From Paraburkholderia phytofirmans PsJN (lineage in GTDB: Bacteria; Pseudomonadota; Gammaproteobacteria; Burkholderiales; Burkholderiaceae), in the NCBI RefSeq assembly GCF_000020125.1, contig NC_010676.1:1178001-1242000 (forward strand): DNA of 64,000 nt, in the 5' to 3' direction. A program made the position numbers and the translations under genes. The stretch's first letter is position 1. Each line of letters starts with the position of its first letter. Under the pieces are notes generated by a model. The model ran no database searches. It was not told where the DNA came from and worked only from the letters and a program-made list of their open reading frames with translations. Positions 1 to 8,555 of this stretch are shown here, one piece after another.

Positions 1-122
1 TCGACGCGTTGATCGCCGGCACCGCGAGCGAAAGTCTCGGGCTCGATCCGCAACGCACGGCGTCCGCGCTGTTCGGGCGGACGTCGGCGGGGCGGCCGCT
101 GAGCGGCATCGTGCGCGCGTAG
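1..122 (+). CDS. C-terminal end of an unidentified protein (cut by window edge)
   Basis: An open frame enters from the left edge with its first full codon at base 3 and ends at a TAG at 120-122. It gives 39 residues ending in SGIVRA. The composition (Ala, Gly, Arg, Leu rich) and codon usage look like ordinary coding sequence of this genome. I do not recognise the family, and the fragment holds no diagnostic motif. Confidence 0.5.
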   Translation, partial: DALIAGTASESLGLDPQRTASALFGRTSAGRPLSGIVRA

Positions 123-354
123 CGGCGCATGGACACTGGCCGGATGCAGCGAATCAGTCCACTTTTGTCCATGTTGCCGGGCAGAGATCCGCCAACGGGA
201 CCGGCGCAGAGGATGTTGTTCAAAGAGCTGCAAAGCGAGCCGCTCACATGAAGTCGCCCGGCGAGCCGGCATGTTGCCGGGACACACGGTGTCATCCAGC
301 GAGTCGGCAAGATGAGCGGCTCACATCCAAACGAAAACACTCAGGAGAGGAAAC

Positions 355-570
355 TTGAAAATCAGATCGAACGTACGCGCCGCATCGCTCGCGGCTCTTT
401 GCGCCGCACTATTATCGGCCTGCGTGGTCGAGCCGGCGCGTCCGCCGCAACCCGAGCCGCTCGTCGAGGTGGTGCCCGCCGCGCCCGCGCCCGGTTATCA
501 CTGGGTGAAGGGCCATTATCGTTGGGAAGGCAATCATTGGGCGTGGGTGCCGGGACATTGGAGAGGATGA
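355..570 (+). CDS. small YXWGXW-type lipoprotein
   Basis: A 71-residue protein with a lipoprotein signal: positive N-terminus, hydrophobic stretch at about residues 7-20 and the lipobox LLSAC with Cys23. The mature part is a Pro-rich linker followed by two aromatic repeats (YHWVKGHYRW and WAWVPGHW), the pattern of the YXWGXW repeat family common in Burkholderiales. It should be lipid-anchored in the envelope; the family has no settled function. An AGGAGAGG Shine-Dalgarno lies at 342-349 before this start, and the start encodes TTGAAAATC as written. The longer overlapping frame at 312-632 lacks a signal and is Arg/Ala-rich, so it is treated as a shadow. The gene stands alone, convergent with the MFS gene. 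Confidence 0.8.
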   Translation: MKIRSNVRAASLAALCAALLSACVVEPARPPQPEPLVEVVPAAPAPGYHWVKGHYRWEGNHWAWVPGHWRG

Positions 571-593
571 CCAGGCAAGTAGCGGCCGGCGTT

Positions 594-1838
594 CTAACGC
601 CGGCCGCCCGCAAGCCGTCGCGCATCCGGTAAGCGCCGCAACCGCGCCATCGCGATACAACCGAGCAGCGGCCCGACGGCAAGCATGCTGAAGGCGCCGC
701 GCCAACCCGCCAACCCGACGACGTCCGGCACCAGATGAATGCTCACCAGCGTCAACAGAAAACCCGCGCAGGTTTGCGCGGTCAATAACGTGCCGATCGA
801 CGCCGGCTCGGCGAGCTCCGCAATGCTCGCCGAGAACTGCGCGGAATCGGCGATCACGGAGATCCCCCAGCACAGCGCCACGCAGCCGACCAGCCAGACC
901 GGCGCGCCGAGCAGCCAGCCCATCAAGGCCGCGCACGCGCCGCTCACGGCCATCGCGCCGATCGTCACCGTGGTGCGGCCGAGCCGGTCCGCCAGCACGC
1001 CGCCGAGCCACGCGCCGAGCGCGCCTGCCGCGACCGCGCCGAAGGTGAGCCATTCGGCCGCCGCGCGCGGCTCTCGCATGCCGGCTGCCGCAAAGCTCGC
1101 TTGCAGGAAGACGGCGAGCCATGCCCACATCGCGTACAACTCCCACATGTGGCCGAGATAACCGAGGTTCGCGAGCCGCAGCGCGCGGTTGCGCCAGGCG
1201 CCGGCCAGCGCGGACCATTCGATGCGCGTCGCGCGCGCCATATTCGGCCCGACGCCGCACAGCAGAATCGCGACGCCCGCCAATAGCGCGCAGCACGCCG
1301 AGATGCCATAGATCGCGCGCCAGTTCGAACCGCCGAGCGCCGCCAGCAGATGCGGACTCGCCGAGCCGAAGGTCAGCGCGCCGACCAGCAGCCCGATCAA
1401 CAGACCGAGATCGCCTTTCGCCCACGTCGCCGCGAGCCGCATGCCGACGGGATAAACGCCGGCCATGCAGATGCCGGTCAGCAGCCGCAGCAGGATCGCG
1501 AGCGGACTCGCCGGCGTGAGGAAGACGAGACACGCGGTGGCCGCGCCCGCCGTCAGCGCGCTGAGCATGAAGAGCCGCCGTGGATCGAAGCGGTCCGCAA
1601 GCGAGAGCAGGGCGCTCGTGACAGTGCCGGCCACGAACCCGGCCTGCACGGCGCTGGTGAGCAGGGTCGCTTGCATGGCGGACAGACTCTCGGCCTGCCT
1701 GACGATCGCCACCACCGCCGACGATGAAAACCACACGCTCATCGCGCCCACCTGGCAAAGCAGCAGAATCGCGAGCGAACGCGTCTTGCCGGCTGCCGCG
1801 CGGCTCGGTCGGTGCGGGTTTGCCGAGGCTTCTTTCAT
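594..1838 (-). CDS. MFS transporter
   Basis: A 414-residue protein of the major facilitator superfamily, with about 12 hydrophobic segments in two halves starting with LAILLLCQVGAMSVWFSS. It is an inner-membrane secondary carrier. The start chosen is the ATG at 1838, just downstream of the flavin reductase stop (38 bp gap). The frame stays open further upstream, but that part only mirrors the reductase gene in another frame. It is the third gene of a probable minus-strand operon with a flavin-dependent monooxygenase and its reductase, so it may import their substrate or export the product. The substrate cannot be told from sequence. Confidence 0.85.
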   Translation of the reverse strand: MKEASANPHRPSRAAAGKTRSLAILLLCQVGAMSVWFSSSAVVAIVRQAESLSAMQATLLTSAVQAGFVAGTVTSALLSLADRFDPRRLFMLSALTAGAATACLVFLTPASPLAILLRLLTGICMAGVYPVGMRLAATWAKGDLGLLIGLLVGALTFGSASPHLLAALGGSNWRAIYGISACCALLAGVAILLCGVGPNMARATRIEWSALAGAWRNRALRLANLGYLGHMWELYAMWAWLAVFLQASFAAAGMREPRAAAEWLTFGAVAAGALGAWLGGVLADRLGRTTVTIGAMAVSGACAALMGWLLGAPVWLVGCVALCWGISVIADSAQFSASIAELAEPASIGTLLTAQTCAGFLLTLVSIHLVPDVVGLAGWRGAFSMLAVGPLLGCIAMARLRRLPDARRLAGGRR

Positions 1839-1876
1839 GCGAGTGTTGTGCGGGACATCGTGCGCTTCATCGTCCG

Positions 1877-2422
1877 TTAACCGGCCGATTCGGCAGCGAG
1901 CGCGTCGCTGGCCGCGGCCGCATGCGTCGCGTGCAGGGAGCGCGTGCCGACGCGGTGATAGCGGCGGCCGTAGTAGATCAGCGCGTCGCCTTCGACATGC
2001 GTATGCGCCGCTTTTACCGCGCAGAAGAACACCGTGTGCGTGCCGACTTCGGTCACCGATTCGATCTCGCAGTCCAGCGAAGCGAGCGCGCCGTGCAGGA
2101 CCGGTGCGCCCGTCGCGAGGGTGTCCCATTGCGCGGCGGCAAAGCGTTCGGCTATCGGCAGCGTGCCGGTGGCGAAGTGCGCGGCGAGCGTCTGCTGTTC
2201 GGCGCTGAGCACATTGACGCAGAGTTTGCCGTTGGCGCGGAAAGCCGCGTTGTTGCGGCTGCTGCGATTGATGCAGACGAGCAGGGTGGGCGGCTCGTCG
2301 GTCACTCCGCACACCGCGGACGCGGTGCAACCGGCCAGGCCCGCCGCGCCGTCGCTCGTGATGATGTTGACGGCGGCGCCGAGACCGGCCATCGCGTCGC
2401 GGAAAGTGCTCCTGTCAAGCAT
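1877..2422 (-). CDS. flavin reductase (RutF/HpaC-like, partner of a flavin monooxygenase)
   Basis: A 181-residue protein with the FMN-binding split-barrel flavin reductase pattern: FRDAMAGLGAAVNIIT near the N-terminus, then a CTASAVCGVTDEPPTLLVCIN segment (described here only by its key Cys and Pro residues) and NGKLCVNVLS. Family members use NAD(P)H to reduce FMN for a separate monooxygenase. The chosen ATG (2422) begins MLDRSTFRDAM. An upstream ATG would add 39 residues that do not fit the family. The gene lies 194 bp downstream of the monooxygenase gene on the same strand, matching the two-component organisation of nitrilotriacetate, alkanesulfonate and DszA-type systems. Confidence 0.85.
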   Translation of the reverse strand: MLDRSTFRDAMAGLGAAVNIITSDGAAGLAGCTASAVCGVTDEPPTLLVCINRSSRNNAAFRANGKLCVNVLSAEQQTLAAHFATGTLPIAERFAAAQWDTLATGAPVLHGALASLDCEIESVTEVGTHTVFFCAVKAAHTHVEGDALIYYGRRYHRVGTRSLHATHAAAASDALAAESAG

Positions 2423-2616
2423 GTGAGCCTCTGCGAAAGAATCGTTGTGCCGCAGCATGACGGCGCGGCCGGCACGAAGTGAGAATCTGCATGACGATGC
2501 CATTGATAAGGATGACCAGGAACCAGTGCGGCGGTGCAAACCGGCGAGCGGTATCTTGCAGCTTCGCGCCTGGCAGCCGAATGCGCGCGACTGAAGCGTG
2601 TATCACGTTGCTGGTG

Positions 2617-4008
2617 TCAGGCATCGTTTGAGATGGGCGCGGCGGCACAATCCGGCGAGCGGAATTTCGCCGCCGTATGGTTCGCAGGCAGACGCGCATG
2701 CCCGAAGAGTTTCTCGCGCAACGTGCCGTCACGATACGCATGCTTGTAAGCGCCGCGTTCCTGCAGAACCGGCACGACGTGCGTGATGAAATCCTCGAAG
2801 CATTCCGGCGCGACCGTACGCGACAGGTTGAAACCATCCACGCCCGCTACTTCGGTCCACGCGATCAGCTCGTTCGCCACTCGCTCGGCCGAGCCGACCA
2901 GCGGCGCCTGACGGCTGCCCAGCACCATCTGTTCAAGCAGCTTGCGTCTCGTCCACTGCGGGCCCGCCGCGCGCGTCATGGCCTCGACGTTCGATACGAT
3001 GGCCTGGCTCTTGCCGGTTTCGATCGGCTCGTCGAGGTCGTAGCGCGCGAAGTCGATCCCGAGCGAGGCTGCCGCATGCACGAGCGCCGCCTCGGAGCTG
3101 ACATAACGGCGGTACTCCGCGTACTTCTCCTGCGCCTCGCTGTCCGTGCGTCCGGTGATGACGGTTTGCCCGAGCAGCACCTTGATGTCGTCGGCTTTGC
3201 GGCCGCCTGCAACCGCGTGCGCGCGGATATCGTCGACGATTGCCTTCACGGCCGGCCTCGCCTGGCCGTTGACGAACACACACTCCGCGTGCGCCGCGGC
3301 GAACCGTTTGCCGCGCGCCGACGACCCCGCCTGATACAGCACCGGCGTGCGCTGCGGCGACGGCTCGCTCAGATGCATGGCGTCGACCCGATACTGCTTG
3401 CCGTGATGGTGGATCACGTGCACCTTCGACGCGTCCGCATACACGCCCTGGATCTTGTCGCGCAACACCGCGCTGTCTTCCCAACTGCATTCCCACAGTT
3501 TGTAGACCAGTTCCATGTATTCGTCGGCGAGGTCGTAGCGGTCGTCGTGCGCCATCTGGCCGCTCAGGCCGATCGCGCGCGAGGCGCTGTCCAGATAACC
3601 GGTGACGATGTTCCAGCCGACCCGGCCGCGCGTCAGATGATCGAGCGTCGACATGCGCCGGGCGAACAGATACGGCTGCTCGACCGTGAGATTGGACGTG
3701 ACGCCGAACGACAGATGACGCGTCACCGCGGCCATGGCGGGAATCAGCAGCGTCGGGTCGTTGACCGGTACCTGCACGGCGCCGCGAATGGCTGCGTCGG
3801 GATTGCCGCCGTAGACGTCGTAGACGCCGGCGACATCGGCGAAAAAGATGCCGTCGAACAGGCCCGCTTCGAGCGTGCGGGCGTAGTCGGTCCAGTACTG
3901 TAGATCCGTATAGCGCGCGGACTGATCGCGCGGATGGGTCCACATGCCTTGCTGGATGTGGCCGACGCAGTTCATGTCAAAAGCGTTGAGAACGATTTCC
4001 TTCGGCAT
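2617..4008 (-). CDS. LLM-class flavin-dependent monooxygenase, NtaA/SnaA/DszA type
   Basis: A 463-residue protein of the bacterial luciferase-like superfamily. Visible family features are LNAFDMNCVGHIQQGMW at the N-terminus, WTDYARTLEAGLFDGIFFAD, LTVEQPYLFARR with TLDHLTRGRVGWNIVTGY, and a late VDGFNLS segment. The NtaA/SnaA/DszA branch oxidises nitrilotriacetate, organosulfur compounds or similar substrates using FMNH2 supplied by a partner reductase, here the next gene. The start at 4008 (MPKEIVLNAF) fits the family. An upstream ATG at 4125 would add 39 unsupported residues. The gene diverges from an XRE-cupin regulator gene, a candidate controller. The substrate is not determinable from sequence. 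Confidence 0.88.
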   Translation of the reverse strand: MPKEIVLNAFDMNCVGHIQQGMWTHPRDQSARYTDLQYWTDYARTLEAGLFDGIFFADVAGVYDVYGGNPDAAIRGAVQVPVNDPTLLIPAMAAVTRHLSFGVTSNLTVEQPYLFARRMSTLDHLTRGRVGWNIVTGYLDSASRAIGLSGQMAHDDRYDLADEYMELVYKLWECSWEDSAVLRDKIQGVYADASKVHVIHHHGKQYRVDAMHLSEPSPQRTPVLYQAGSSARGKRFAAAHAECVFVNGQARPAVKAIVDDIRAHAVAGGRKADDIKVLLGQTVITGRTDSEAQEKYAEYRRYVSSEAALVHAAASLGIDFARYDLDEPIETGKSQAIVSNVEAMTRAAGPQWTRRKLLEQMVLGSRQAPLVGSAERVANELIAWTEVAGVDGFNLSRTVAPECFEDFITHVVPVLQERGAYKHAYRDGTLREKLFGHARLPANHTAAKFRSPDCAAAPISNDA

Positions 4009-4247
4009 GGTGTCTTCCGGCTGGGTGGACGAATGCTCATGGCTGGGCGTTCGAGTCGCGTGCTCTTTTGCGGCTTGCTGTCGCGATCTTGCGTTTAATA
4101 TAGTGGACGAAAAATCACTATGCAAGACATTGATTTCGGCTTTTAATGAGCGGCGAGGCGAGCGCAGCGATCAGCGTCGATGACCACACGGCCTCGATAT
4201 AATTTGCGGGGCCCATCTTCCTCACTCTCCAACGCGTCCATCTTTCC

Positions 4248-4817
4248 ATGTCCGAATCCGCTGCCATCGATCTGACCCAGGCGATCTCCTTGCGCGTGAA
4301 GACCGAGCGCGAGGCGCGCAACTGGTCGCTGAGCGAACTGGCGGAGCGCTCGGGCGTGTCGAAGGCGATGATCAGCAAGATCGAACGAGGCGAGGCGAGC
4401 CCTACGGCGACGGTGCTCGGGCGTCTGTCTGGCGCGTTCGGCCTGACCTTGTCGACCTTGCTGGCGCTCGCCGAGCAGACTGGCGAACGGCTCGTGCGGC
4501 ATGCGGACCAGTTAGTCTGGCAAGACCCGGAAACCGGCTACACGCGCCGGCGCATCTCGCCGCCCACGGGCGGTGTGCTGGAATTGCTGGAGATAGAACT
4601 GCCGCCGGGCGTGAAAGTACCGTACCCGCCGGATGCTTTCGTGTTCCAGCATCAACAGATCTGGGTGACGCTCGGGGTGTTGACCTTCCGGGAGGGCAAG
4701 CAGGTTTATCGGCTGGAAGCGGGGGATTGTCTGCAACTCGGGGCGCCGCTCGAATGCGAATTCTTCAACGTGGGCAAAGACGTGTGCCGTTACGTGGTCG
4801 GCCTCGTCCGACGATAG
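4248..4817 (+). CDS. XRE-family regulator with C-terminal cupin domain
   Basis: A 189-residue transcriptional regulator. Residues about 10-65 form a helix-turn-helix (WSLSELAERSGVSKAMISKIERGEASPT), and residues about 105-185 form a small cupin barrel (LPPGVKVPYP, YRLEAGDCLQLGAP). Proteins of this architecture sense a small ligand through the cupin and often control a neighbouring catabolic or transport operon. The gene starts 239 bp from the divergent monooxygenase unit, making that operon the obvious candidate target. The intergenic region contains an AT-rich patch around 4098-4145 that could hold the promoters. Confidence 0.87.
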   Translation: MSESAAIDLTQAISLRVKTEREARNWSLSELAERSGVSKAMISKIERGEASPTATVLGRLSGAFGLTLSTLLALAEQTGERLVRHADQLVWQDPETGYTRRRISPPTGGVLELLEIELPPGVKVPYPPDAFVFQHQQIWVTLGVLTFREGKQVYRLEAGDCLQLGAPLECEFFNVGKDVCRYVVGLVRR

Positions 4818-4955
4818 GCGCTCGCACGTAGGTTTCAACGGGCGCTTCAATAAGCGTTTCAAATACTAGGACGACAGGCAACGCCTCACGCTCGCATCGA
4901 GCGGCGAGCGGCGTTGCCTGAGGTCACCGGCAACTCATCGGGTGAAAGCGGGCGC

Positions 4956-5315
4956 TCAACCTCCGCCGCCTTGCGTGCCGATGGTGAGCCTGTTGTTCAC
5001 CGACTTCACGCCGGCCACACCTTTCGCCACTTCCTCTGCCTGCGGAATCTGCGCGCCGTCGGGCACAGATCCGGTGATCGTCACCGCGCCGCCACGGGCC
5101 CGGACGAACACGTTCGACACGTCAAAACCCTGCGCCCTCGAGAGAGCCTTGCGCACTTGCAGACCCAGCGCGCGGTCTGCCTTCTTGACCGTTTTGGCAC
5201 TGGGCGCCGCCATGTCGCCGGACGCCATCGCGTCGCTCGCCTGCGCATAGGCGCTGGACGCCGTTGCCAAACACAATGCGATGCCGAGCGCCTTCAAAAG
5301 ATTGACTGTTTTCAC
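4956..5315 (-). CDS. exported BON-domain protein
   Basis: A 119-residue protein with a Sec signal peptide (MKTVNLLKALGIALCLATAS, cut near AYA-QA) and one BON domain at about residues 50-112 (ALSRAQGFDVSNVFVRARGG, AVTITGSVPDGAQIP, VAGVKSVNNRL). BON proteins are periplasmic or membrane-associated and are often stress-induced. The start is a GTG at 5315, preceded by GGAG with a 5-base spacer. Longer upstream ATG frames lose the signal peptide position and are rejected. The gene stands alone between the XRE-cupin gene and the acyl-CoA dehydrogenase gene. Confidence 0.83.
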   Translation of the reverse strand: MKTVNLLKALGIALCLATASSAYAQASDAMASGDMAAPSAKTVKKADRALGLQVRKALSRAQGFDVSNVFVRARGGAVTITGSVPDGAQIPQAEEVAKGVAGVKSVNNRLTIGTQGGGG

Positions 5316-5620
5316 GTTTTCTCCATCCTCGAAAAGTTGATGTCGCTTCGTTGCATGCAAAAAACCACGCGCTTGCGAGCCCTTCTCCGCCCACGAGGAG
5401 CACCCTGTCTTGTAGAAGAGTGATGTTGCGACGCTCCCGGCGCGCTTAAACAATACTCCAGCCGAAGCGCTCATGCTGGAAAAACTACCCTGAACGCCGC
5501 ATTGGCAGCCGTTCCGGCAATCATGGTGAGGGCTTGTGTTGCGCACGTGTGACTACGACGTTCCACATATCGGGTTGGCGGTTTGTCACTGCGCGCCGAG
5601 GCGCGCGTCGGCGGCGACGC
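5316..5620. other. intergenic stretch upstream of the BON gene
   Basis: About 305 bases between the BON-protein start and the end of the acyl-CoA dehydrogenase gene. It should hold the promoter and leader of the BON gene (reading leftwards) and the 3' flank of the dehydrogenase gene. I see no supported small gene and no strong terminator. A short T-rich block (GTAGTTTTTCC on the plus strand, reverse-complemented) lies around 5482-5492. Confidence 0.4.
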
Positions 5621-7426
5621 CTAGAACCATTGCGGCGCCATGGCGAGCGTGGTGTCGTCCAGGGTGCGCAACGTGGCGAGCATCAACGCGACGCGCGGCA
5701 GTTCCCAGCGGAAGAACCACTGACACGCATGCAGCTTGCCACGATAGAAGTCCGCGTCTGCTTCGCTATGCGAAGCAGACAACGCGGCGTTTGCCACGAT
5801 CGCCTGACGCAGCCATGTCCACGCAATCACGATATGACCGAAGGCTTCGAGAAACGCATTCGCGTTGGCGAGCGCGCGTTCGCTTTCATGGGTCAGCGTG
5901 GGCAGCAGCGCCTCGACAGTGGCAGTCAGATCGGTCCATGCTGCGCCGAGCGCATCGGCATGTGCGTGCAGTGCCGGGTGCTCGCGCGCTGTACCGATTG
6001 TCTGCTGGATTTCGCGGGCCAGTTGTTTGAGCGCCGCGCCCTGTTTCATCGTCACCTTGCGGCCGAGCAGATCGATGGCCTGAATGCCGTGCGTGCCTTC
6101 GTGAATCATGTTGAGCCGATTGTCGCGATAGAACTGCTCGACTGGATATTCACGCGTGTAGCCGTAGCCGCCGTGAATCTGGATCGCGAGACTGTTTGCT
6201 TCGAGACACCATTGGGACGGCCAGGATTTCACCACCGGCGTGAGCAGATCGAGCAGCAGGCCCGCTTCGGCGCGCACGGTTTCGCTCTCGCCGGTGTTCT
6301 GTTCGTCGACGAGACGCGCCGCGTACAGGCACAACGCATAAGCGCCTTCCACGTAGGCTTTTTGTGCGAGCAGCATGCGGCGCACGTCGGCATGTTCGAT
6401 CAGCGGCAATTGCGGGTCGAGCGGATTCTTGTTGTCGGGGCGGCGCCCTTGCGGCCGTTCGCGCGCGTAATCAAGCGACGCGAGATAGCCGCGGTAGCCC
6501 AGCATGACCGCGCCGAGACCTACGCCGATGCGCGCCTCGTTCATCATATGGAACATATACGCGAGACCGTGATGCGGCTCGCCCACCAGCTCGCCGATGC
6601 ATTCGCCATGTTCGCCGAACGACAGCATGGTCGACGTCGTGCCGCGCCAGCCCATCTTGTGAATCAGTCCCGCAAGGGCGACGTCGTTGCGCGCGCCGAG
6701 GCTGCCGTCTTCGTTGACATGGAACTTCGGCACGGTGAAGAGCGATATGCCCTTGACGCCCGGCGGCCCGCCGGGAATGCGCGCCAGCACCAGATGCACG
6801 ATGTTCTCGCTCAACTCGTGGTCGCCGCCTGAAATGAAAATCTTGTTGCCGCGAATCGAATAAGTGCCGTCCGCATTGGGCGTGGCGCTCGTGACGAGAT
6901 CGGACAGGCTCGAACCCGCTTGCGGCTCCGTCAACGCCATGGTGCCGAACGCGCGCCCTTCGAAGAGCGCTTGCAGATACTTGCGCTTTTGCGTTTCGCT
7001 GCCGAAGCGCTCGATCACGTTCGCGTTCGCCGTGGTCAGCATGGCATACGACGCGGTCGCGATGTTCGCGCTCTTGAAGAGCGACAGGCACGCAAACGAA
7101 ATCACCGACGGCAACTGCATGCCGCCCCATTCGTAATCCTTGCCCGCGGCGAGGAAGCCGCTGGCGCGCATGGCGTCGAGCGCGTCTTTCACTTCGGCGG
7201 GCAGGGTGACGCGTTGTCCGTCGAACTGCGGCTCGTGTTCGTCCGCGAGACGGTTGTGTGTCGCGAACTTTTCCACGGCGACTGTATGCGCGGTGTCGAG
7301 CGCAGCGTCGAAGGTCTCGCGGCTGTGATCGGCGTGACGCGCGCGGCGTGTGAGCGTCTCTACTTCGAGTACTTCGAACAACTGAAACTCGAGATCACGT
7401 GAGTTGATGATCTGCGCATCTTGCAT
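5621..7426 (-). CDS. acyl-CoA dehydrogenase with extended C-terminus
   Basis: A 601-residue FAD flavoprotein of the large acyl-CoA dehydrogenase subgroup (about 600 residues rather than the usual 380). Motifs include TEPQAGSSLSDLVTSA (FAD/substrate loop), KIFISGGDHEL, GTTSTMLSFGE and QIHGGYGYTREYPVEQFYRD near residue 430, followed by a C-terminal helical extension. Such enzymes desaturate an acyl-CoA to the trans-2-enoyl-CoA, passing electrons to ETF. The start at 7426 (MQDAQIINSRDLEFQLFEVL) fits the family; an upstream ATG at 7534 adds 36 unrelated residues. It diverges from an SDR and a CoA ligase gene, suggesting one fatty or aromatic acid degradation unit. Confidence 0.9.
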   Translation of the reverse strand: MQDAQIINSRDLEFQLFEVLEVETLTRRARHADHSRETFDAALDTAHTVAVEKFATHNRLADEHEPQFDGQRVTLPAEVKDALDAMRASGFLAAGKDYEWGGMQLPSVISFACLSLFKSANIATASYAMLTTANANVIERFGSETQKRKYLQALFEGRAFGTMALTEPQAGSSLSDLVTSATPNADGTYSIRGNKIFISGGDHELSENIVHLVLARIPGGPPGVKGISLFTVPKFHVNEDGSLGARNDVALAGLIHKMGWRGTTSTMLSFGEHGECIGELVGEPHHGLAYMFHMMNEARIGVGLGAVMLGYRGYLASLDYARERPQGRRPDNKNPLDPQLPLIEHADVRRMLLAQKAYVEGAYALCLYAARLVDEQNTGESETVRAEAGLLLDLLTPVVKSWPSQWCLEANSLAIQIHGGYGYTREYPVEQFYRDNRLNMIHEGTHGIQAIDLLGRKVTMKQGAALKQLAREIQQTIGTAREHPALHAHADALGAAWTDLTATVEALLPTLTHESERALANANAFLEAFGHIVIAWTWLRQAIVANAALSASHSEADADFYRGKLHACQWFFRWELPRVALMLATLRTLDDTTLAMAPQWF

Positions 7427-7695
7427 GAGAGAAGACCCGTGAAAAAGTAAGCCGCCGTGCGGAACAGCGACGTAAAGCAAAGCGTAAAAGCGCCCCCGAA
7501 CATGTCGGCTCGGTGCGGCTGAAAGGCGCGGCATTCGGGTAATTCCCGATGCTTCGCCCCCCTATCATGCATGCCAGTTTATCTCGAAAGTGAATGATCG
7601 TGCTTTTATTTACAGGCCGAATTCCCGCACGTATGATGGGCGCAAAGCACGGCATACCGATCTGCATAGCAGAACAAATCTGGAGGAGCGACGCA

Positions 7696-8469
7696 ATGTC
7701 TGTGAAGGACCTGTTTCAACTGGACGGCAAAGTGGCACTCATCACCGGCGGCTCGCGCGGCCTCGGTCTGCAAATGGCCGAGGCACTCGGCGAAATGGGC
7801 TGCCGCGTCGCCATCACCGCGCGCAAGGCCGATGAACTTGCCGAGGCGAAAACGCATCTGCAACAACTCGGTATCGAAGTGCAAACGGTGGTCAACGATC
7901 TGCAGCGCTTCGAAGGCATCCCCGGTCTCGTGGATGAAGTGCTGGGCCTTCACGGCCGCATCGATATTCTCGTCAACAACGCGGGCGCGACATGGGGCGC
8001 ACCCGCCGAAGATTATCCCGACGAAGCGTGGCACAAGGTCATGAACCTGAACGTCAACGCACCGTTCTTTCTCGCTCGCGAAGTCGGCAAGCGCAGCATG
8101 ATCCCGCGGCGCGCCGGCAAGATCGTCAATATCGCTTCGGTGGCGGGCTTGAAGGGTTCGCCGCCGGGCATGAACACGATCGCGTACAACACGTCCAAGG
8201 CCGCCGCGATCAATTTCACGCGGGCGCTCGCGGCCGAGTGGGGCAAGTACAACATCAACGTCAATGCGATCTGCCCGGGCTTTTTTCCTTCGAAGATGAC
8301 GGCGGGTCTGCTCGACAAGCTCGGAGAAACGATCGTCGCACATACACCCTTGCAGCGTTTGGGCGGCGAAGAAGATCTCAAAGGTCCGATCGTGTTTCTC
8401 GCGAGCGAAGCGTCGCGCCACATCACCGGCCAGGAGTTCGCGGTGGATGGCGGCGCGATCATCATCTGA
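7696..8469 (+). CDS. SDR-family NAD(P)-dependent oxidoreductase
   Basis: A 257-residue short-chain dehydrogenase. The TGGSRGLG cofactor loop (about residues 17-24), NNAG (94-97), and the catalytic Ser148, Tyr164 and Lys168 (YNTSK) are all present. The start ATG at 7696 follows a strong GGAGGAG; the upstream ATG at 7594 is rejected because it adds 34 residues without family match. Family members interconvert alcohols and ketones, for instance 3-hydroxyacyl-CoA intermediates. It is followed after 86 bp by a CoA ligase gene and diverges from an acyl-CoA dehydrogenase gene. Its exact substrate is unknown. Confidence 0.9.
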   Translation: MSVKDLFQLDGKVALITGGSRGLGLQMAEALGEMGCRVAITARKADELAEAKTHLQQLGIEVQTVVNDLQRFEGIPGLVDEVLGLHGRIDILVNNAGATWGAPAEDYPDEAWHKVMNLNVNAPFFLAREVGKRSMIPRRAGKIVNIASVAGLKGSPPGMNTIAYNTSKAAAINFTRALAAEWGKYNINVNAICPGFFPSKMTAGLLDKLGETIVAHTPLQRLGGEEDLKGPIVFLASEASRHITGQEFAVDGGAIII

Positions 8470-8555
8470 GCGTCACGCGGGTTCTACGCGGCGCTGTGAA
8501 AGAAGCGCCCGGCAGCAAGCCAACGCCCACCGACAGTAACAAGCTGGAGACGCTG

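Noticed and set aside
312..632. 106-codon frame overlapping the YXWGXW lipoprotein
   Set aside because: Arg/Ala-rich shadow; the overlapping frame has a lipobox and a family repeat.
2677..3903. Plus-strand frame of 408 codons opposite the flavin monooxygenase
   Set aside because: Shadow of the monooxygenase; composition is Arg/Ala-rich and unstructured.
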